From NCBI GenBank assembly GCA_907163375.1, contig CAJQUW010001636.1, positions 310,001 to 374,000 on the forward strand: a stretch of DNA of 64,000 nucleotides, in the 5' to 3' direction. Both the position numbers and the translations under genes were made by a program. Within the stretch, counting starts at the first letter, position 1. Every line of letters starts with the position of its first letter. The notes beneath the pieces were generated by a model that saw nothing but the letters and a program-made list of their open reading frames with translations, did no database searches and had not been told where the DNA came from. The stretch comes from Prostheceraeus crozeri. Its lineage: Eukaryota > Platyhelminthes > Polycladida > Euryleptidae. Of this stretch, positions 57,665 through 64,000 are shown one piece after another.

Positions 57665-60600
57665 TAACTGAATTAAAGTATTCAGTTACTGCCACGTGTT
57701 CAAAAAAATTGAAGTAAATCGTTGGTTATTGGACACAAGCGATTCGAAGGTGAAGTAAAATCATTGTTGGGTATACCCTTCCGTCAGAAAGAGTGGATTG
57801 AGTTGTGATAGAGATTTATGTTTTTTTCGGCAGCGCGCGCATATGCCGGTATATTGAGCTATTGAGCTATTGTTGAGTTGGACAGACGCAAAATTCCTGT
57901 CTTTTTGTGGGTTGACGTCCAGACTTTAATAATACGAAGTTTATAATCTCTAGCTAATTGGTAATCAGGACATCTTGGTGATTGTAATATAATAATTTAT
58001 TTTTTTCTATACAGAAATTAATTCCCGTATTTAACGTTAAGTAACATACAGAAAATTTCTGAACTGTTTAACACTGTGCATGTTAATTTAATTGAACTTT
58101 CTGATCTATTTAGCATTGTGCATGTTAATTTAACTATACTGTCTGTTTTAATTAGAATCGCATACATTAATTTGTTTTGAGGTACTTTCGATTATTTAAG
58201 CAATTTGATAAGCAAAAATTTGTGAGAACTTTACGTTTTGCATGTTACTATTGCACTATCTTTGTGCATGACAATTAACCAACCGCAATATCAAGTGTAG
58301 GCCAGCACTCGATACTATTAGTGCACATCAATTTGACAGATCATATATTGCTGCTTGACAACCATTAAGTACCATGCAGGTTAAATTAGTGTACACTTGT
58401 GTCGCCTTCTTTTTTTTTAGTGTATTTAGGGTAAGTGATTCTAGGAATCCTTTCCCAGTATACGCAACTATGCTACACTATCTTTAATTCAGGAATTAAA
58501 AATTACGTTCATATCATGCAAAAACTATTCTATAAAAAGAGAAACATTAATTGTCAGGAACGTAAACGACGTTCTGTATAAAAGTCATGCATAAATCGTT
58601 TGATGTATGTGCATATAGTCATGCATATAATAAAAACATGTAAGTTCATTGAAACTGCAGATATACTACCATTATAGACTTCAATAAATAAGCTTCTTCA
58701 TTGGCTCATTGTTAGAGCACAAGACTAATTTTCTCATCTAAAAGATATACTCTGCATCAATGGAATTGCGCATTAGTTACTTTTGTTTTCATTTTCTAGT
58801 ATTACTAGTATCTATTACTTGTGTATGTTTACTCATGTTTATCCATATTGCAAACAGGCTTATCCAATTTAATACTGATTCGACAGTTTCTTACCCGTTT
58901 CTTCCCGCTTTCTGCCCGTTTGTCTCTACAATTTTTGCCAGTTTCTTTATGCCTATTGGTCATGCTATTGTAGGTCTATAATAGGTATTTTTATTTGAGT
59001 TATCCTTATTTTCTGTAATAATTATTCTATGTACGAGTATTTGTAAATGTATTCTATTGTTATTGTATGGCAATTCTAATGTACTGATTTAATTACTGCA
59101 AATAATTACTCGTACTTGCTAGTAGTCTAGTGGTTTAAATTTGCAAAGTAGCATTTATTTAATCAAGTTGTTTAATTCGTATAGGCAATTGAAGAAAGTA
59201 GATTGGTATCTCTTGAGTAGGGGAGAGTATCTACAGTATTTATGATTGCATATTATACTATTTGTATTTTCGGTAGTACATTGGTAGTCGTAAGTTCGTT
59301 TAGAATAATTAAAGGATTTCATTTAGTATTTGTAATCCTTCAATCGTTTGTAATAGTTAGTATTTTCAATCGTTGTAACCTTTCTCTTGCTCTAAATTTC
59401 TTAAGTTATTGTCTTTATCGCTATTATCTTGGTTATGATCCTGTCTTATTGTTATACTTATTTGACCTCAATATCACATTGCTTTCCCCTCCTTCGTATT
59501 GTTTTACAACATTTTTATTTTGCTGATAGGTTATGCTGTTATTGGTACTACTGCTGCCCCGTAGTATTCCAGGTAGTCGCGAGTTATTTTGGGAGTCATG
59601 TCATCCCCATCCCATGAGCAAAAGAGACAAATTAGACAAGAGCGACTTAGTATCCAGCATGGACCTGCCTGTACTCATGCAGGTGGACGGTTCTGAAGAG
59701 GCTAATCCACCTGCTTATGGCCTTGTGATCCCATATTGGAATCGCTTGGCGACAGTCTGCGTCCAATTCGGTAAACTTTCAAGGCTATTTACCCCAAATG
59801 CAAATGTGGCCTTATCAATCCCACTGTTCAGTGGCGATTCAGACGAGTCTGGAATGACCTTCAGTGACTTTATTGAACATTGAGACACGGCTTTTCGTGC
59901 CTTGATGTGATCGGTTGTTCAGAAGGCCATTATTTTGCCTCCCATCGTTCCTACTCTATTTTGGCAAAGTTGAGTGGAATGTTGAAACATCCTGAAACTG
60001 AACGGTTTGCGTCGACTGCTGCACACTCGCAAGCAAAGGAAAGATGAATCAGCCGCAGCGTTCGCCACAGACATTCAGCGTCCCTCGAGCGAACAGCAAT
60101 ACGCGACAAACCTTGGCAAGAGTCTTTTGTCGTCAGACTGTGTTCATCTTTGCGCGAACCGCTTCTAGAGAAGGATCCTGACACCCTTGAAGACGTTGTT
60201 GAGCATGCTCAAAAAAAAAATTGCAGGCTCAACGCCTCTTACTAAAAGATAATGAAAGCTCAAAAACCTTTGTGGCGGTCCGCCATATTAAAAAAAATGG
60301 ATTTGCTTATGCCAGCCATTACTTCAATAAATCCACTATCGAAAGCTACGTATCCTGTCACTCCCTCCACATAACAATTGGAATGATATGCCCCAACGTC
60401 GCTATACCCATGATGATAATCAAGTCATTTGTTATGATAGCGGAGTGGAAATCGTGGCCATATTCATCGCAAACGCTCAAACTGCGTTCCGGCTACAGAC
60501 AAGGTGTTTACGCACAAATCACCTATGCCAAGTCGACGAATGTAGAATTCGCTGAACACCGGCAGAGGCTACAGAGAAGGTAGAATATGTTCGCGAAAGT

Positions 60601-62059
60601 GTGCTCCCTTAAGCTTCCGATTTGAAACAAAGTCTTTTTGCCGAGCCAGAGAACAGGTCTCAACATTATGTTCGCTCCTCAAAACAGACCCAAGATGGCT
60701 AACCTGCCTACACGTGTGCAATGAATACTTATGCCTTTGGAGAATTCCCGGTATCGGAATTGAAATTATTTAAGGGCGGTCACTCAACTAGACGGTCCAC
60801 ACATGGCCCAGTCTCGGGACTTGAATGTCTTGGTGGTAGATACTTGCGACACAGAAAGTGACGTACGAAAAACCGTGCGAATATCGAAATCCTAAGGATT
60901 TCTCGTTCGTCATGATCATCAGGATTAACCTAATTTTTTTGGATAATCAAACCGACTGTTCCAAAAGGCTATCTCCTGATTTGTCATCTGACTTTCCTAT
61001 GTATTTCGCCAGTTCTTGTCTGCTCCGACGGACAGTATCCTATGATCTGTCAAACTCGAGCAGGAGCTACGATATGGCAAATACCCAATCCGAACGACTG
61101 ACACCTGTAAACGAAGCTTCACTCCCAAAATCACGAATGTATCAATTCCATCGGTAAAACTCTACTCCAATATATCTCGGTTGGATAGCATCGCATAAAA
61201 ACTAAACACACAATAAAAGAAAGTTACTTTATATGTCTTCAGAGACGAGACTTTGAAGATACATAATATGCATCTCCATACATAATATACGCCTCCAGAG
61301 GATAAAAGATAAACGGTGTCCAACCGGCACGCAGAAGAAACTCGGGAAAGCTTTTCTGATGACCTTTCAGTCACTCCAACATACTGAAAGCTCCGCTTCA
61401 ACACTGTCACTGACGAATTTGTGAAGTTCGCAATTCCTTTCTAGCGGCTATCGAACTATACATGAGACATTTGTCCACATATATGGAAAGCTCTATTGGA
61501 CCTGTATCCCATTGCCACGATCGATCAGGAATTCGCCATTTCGATGCTCTCAGCTACATCCTGTGGGAACCGACGAAGCATCAAAGAGGCTTCACATGGG
61601 TTTCACGCGGCCGATGAATGGCTTTAACGTTCGCAAAAATCCCAAACACTATCCAATTTATGGTCAGCAAATCATCAATTGATCTAACCTGCGCAAGCTT
61701 TTTTTCCAAATCTCACACTATGAAACATATTATTCCTAGCGTTATTACTTCAACTTCCGTCTCTTCTCAGTTGGAAGCAGATTCATTTGAACTAAATGAC
61801 CACGTGGCGATTGCCTTCAAAGCCGCCGTACAATTTGCATGCAACGATCTCAAAACAATTGCCAATATTCTTCGAATCTCAACGGTCTCACACTGCTGTC
61901 AACTGTTGGCAATCTTTTCATGCCAGTCAGGGCTAAATTAAACTATCCAAGCGATGGATAACCAATGTTGCAGCCTGATTACACTTAAATACGTGATGCA
62001 TCTATATGGTAAACACTTTTCGGAGTGTATAGATCAATCAACTAAGTAGTTTCTCCTAA

Positions 62060-64000
62060 GTAGTAGTTAATCCTAGTAGTTTCTCGTGTAAGAGTAGACA
62101 TGTAATATATTTGATCACATGTCAATCATGTGGGGTCCAGTATGTTGGACAGACAAAACAGCCATTACATTGTAGACTTAATGGGCATCGGCAGTCTGTT
62201 CAAAAGAATCATCTCAATACGTATTTAAGTAATCATTTTAATAGTTCTAATCACAGTTGGGATGATGTAAGTATACAAATTATTGACTTTGTCGATGTTC
62301 GTAATAAATCTGATACAGAAATTGCCTTCGAGCTTAACAGTAAGGAAGATTTTCATATAAGAACGCTGAACACCTTGCATCCTTTGGGTTTGAATGACAG
62401 AGTGTTAGGCGGAGGTTGCGCCTCTCAGAACACTGCAAATTCATTTTCATTTTTTAGTTCTCCTATTAGCAGACGTAAGAGAAGCCATGGCCTTAGGAAG
62501 TCGGGTAGAAAGAAATATCCTCCATCTAATAGTTGTGAGGATATTCTCAAGGAGCTTCAAGAGTTGATGAAGAGCAACAAAATAAGACATTTCTATAATT
62601 GCTTGAAATCGATTAGTGATAGCATGCTTAAAATTATGTATTCTAGGCTTCTTGATCAGTCGAATGACCTATCTTTCGTTTTGACAACATATGTTCATAG
62701 TAAATTATATAGAAACAAGAAGGATAGCTCTACCGAAGACAAAACGCATATAGTGATTCCTTTCAAGTCTCATTTAGTTGACAAACTTCATTTACCTTCT
62801 GTATTTAATGATAAAAGTGTCTGTGCTTTAGTTCCAGAAAAAGCGAAACATCTATATCCTCCCAAAGTGTACCATAAGCTTAATAACCCTATTTGTTTGA
62901 AATTCTTCAATTATAATAAGTTTCTTAATAGCCTGACAATTCAGGAAGTTGTTGGCATTTTACAGAGCGATTGCAGCTGTGACTCGATGACCAGTTTTGT
63001 TTATGAGCCTTATGGGCATGTTTTTACCGGTAATTTAGATATAATAAATGATCCAGGTCTCAGAGCTATATTCGCGTATGGCACTAAACACAGATTGTCT
63101 AGGTCAATATCATGGAAATCCATTCAAAAAGAGATCAGCGATTCCATAGATAATCATATATCTCGTGTGTCCAGTCGCCTTCACTTAAAAGTTGATGACT
63201 TCTCTATTTGGAAAAACAGGGTCATGATGTTAGTAAAGCACCGCATCTTTCGTGGTAAGAAGTTGGGTGGGAAAGATAATGGCAGCAGCGTTTGTGTTGA
63301 TAAGGAGTTGCAAGATCTCCATAAAAACTTGATAGTCGTTCCTGTCGATAAAGCATCCAACAACTTTAGTTTCATATGTAAAAAGTTCTATCTGAAAATC
63401 CTGATGGACGAGCTTGGTTTTGACATAGATTCTTCCACTGCAGTAGGCAATGCAACTTATAAACCTGAGCTTATTTCTGAGAAGGAAGTCCTTACTAAAC
63501 ACGTTAAAGATATGAAATCAAACTTTAATATTAATGTTAGTGACAAGGACCTTAAACTACCAAAACTTTTCTGGATTCCAAAATTGCATAAAAATCCTTA
63601 TAAGTTTAGATTCATTGCCGGAGCCAGAAATTGTACAACTAAAAAGTTATCGGTGAATATCAACAAAGGTCTGAAAGTGATAAGAGAAAATTTCCATAGA
63701 TACTGTGAGTCAATCAGGAGTAATACTGGTTATTCTTATTTTTGGAGTGTAGCCTCGACTCAAGACTTTTTGAGGAATATTTCTAACGTGAACGTCCACT
63801 CTATGCAAGTTTTTGACTTCTCTACTCTTTATACAAACTTAGATCAAGGTGCTATCAAGAATAATATTTTTTCCATCCTTGATCTCACATTCAATTCCAC
63901 TAATCGTAGATACTTGTGTGTAGGATATGAGAAGTCGTTTTTCTCCAAAATCAAATATAAGGGGTATTCTTGTTATGACGTGGACTCTTTTAAGAAGGCT
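62060..64000 (+). CDS. Naiad-type Penelope-like element: GIY-YIG then RT, open to window end
   Basis: A single frame of 647 codons has no stop from 62060 to the last base. It begins with a GIY-YIG nuclease, VIYLITCQSCGVQYVGQTKQ then CRLNGHRQS and EIAFELNSKEDFHIRTL, closing NDRVLGGG. A long linker follows, with a basic patch (RRKRSHGLRKSGRKK). RT-associated blocks come next: LIVVPVDKASNNFSFICKKF, LFWIPKLHKNPYKFRFI, and near the edge VFDFSTLYTNL, the RT motif A aspartate. GIY-YIG placed before RT is the permuted order of the Naiad/Chlamys group of Penelope-like elements. The catalytic motif C lies outside the window. The 5' end may be truncated, since no start codon fits well. Open and coding-like, so probably young. 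Confidence 0.85.

Larger units (their letters stand above)
56597..62045 (+). mobile_element. LTR retrotransposon, 5' part (fossil)
   Basis: A candidate 5' LTR (56597-57149, TGTAATTGG to ACA, with an AATAAA at 56906) is followed by a primer-binding site and a long leader. A gag-like region follows near 59612-60260, with PLFSGDSDESGMTFSDFIEH and DESAAAFATDIQR. No 3' LTR is in view and RT is not recognisable, so the copy is truncated or interrupted, and broken in several places. Gypsy-like by gag style, but family placement is uncertain. The right limit is set by the next element. Confidence 0.65.

Noticed and set aside
58700-58760. tRNA-like TGGCTCATTGTTAGAGCAC stretch
   Set aside because: Resembles a D-arm, but anticodon and T arms do not form; it lies in the LTR-element leader.

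Overview
This window looks like AT-rich nuclear DNA of an invertebrate animal, and it is almost entirely repeat-derived. Animal origin is suggested by a Ly6/uPAR-like GPI-anchor exon, GT-AG introns, TATA promoters and the mix of elements: a Polinton, Penelope-like elements, several LINEs, hAT, piggyBac, PIF/Harbinger, a Tc1/mariner remnant and an LTR element. I cannot name the phylum. No bacterial operon, rRNA or CRISPR array was seen.

Layout. Bases 1-1400 hold a decayed APE-type LINE. Bases 4060-6910 hold a decayed retroelement with a nuclease-like domain, split by a 1.84-kb hAT element (8-bp target duplication, GGGTC-rich ends). A piggyBac element (7698-11199, TTAA duplicated) carries a LINE inserted inside it. 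A 20.6-kb Polinton (11755-32370) is bounded by an exact 6-bp target duplication and long inverted repeats. Past it, host-like DNA carries a small Penelope-like element with inverted arms (34997-36335), two foldback-like elements, one Ly6 exon, LINE pieces, a 907-bp PIF/Harbinger element (47963-48869) and a LINE with a perfect 15-bp target duplication (53634-55036). An LTR-retrotransposon 5' part with a tRNA-Lys type primer site starts at 56597. The last 1.9 kb is one uninterrupted reading frame of a Naiad-type Penelope-like element (GIY-YIG first, then reverse transcriptase) that leaves the window still open.

Polinton organisation. The left and middle parts are on the + strand: a RING protein, small structural or unknown proteins, a packaging ATPase, an integrase with a chromodomain, structural proteins, a capsid-like protein and an adenain-type protease. 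Protein-primed DNA polymerase B and an accessory gene are on the - strand. The element is a fossil with roughly seven breaks over its genes, but some parts look whole. By eye its two inverted-repeat arms differ by only a few bases plus one repeat unit, so it is fairly young.

Most notable are: a seven-coding-exon Polinton gene in which every intron falls between codons; three tandem RNA-like hairpins with compensating stem changes beside the polymerase gene; and the Naiad-type frame at the right edge.
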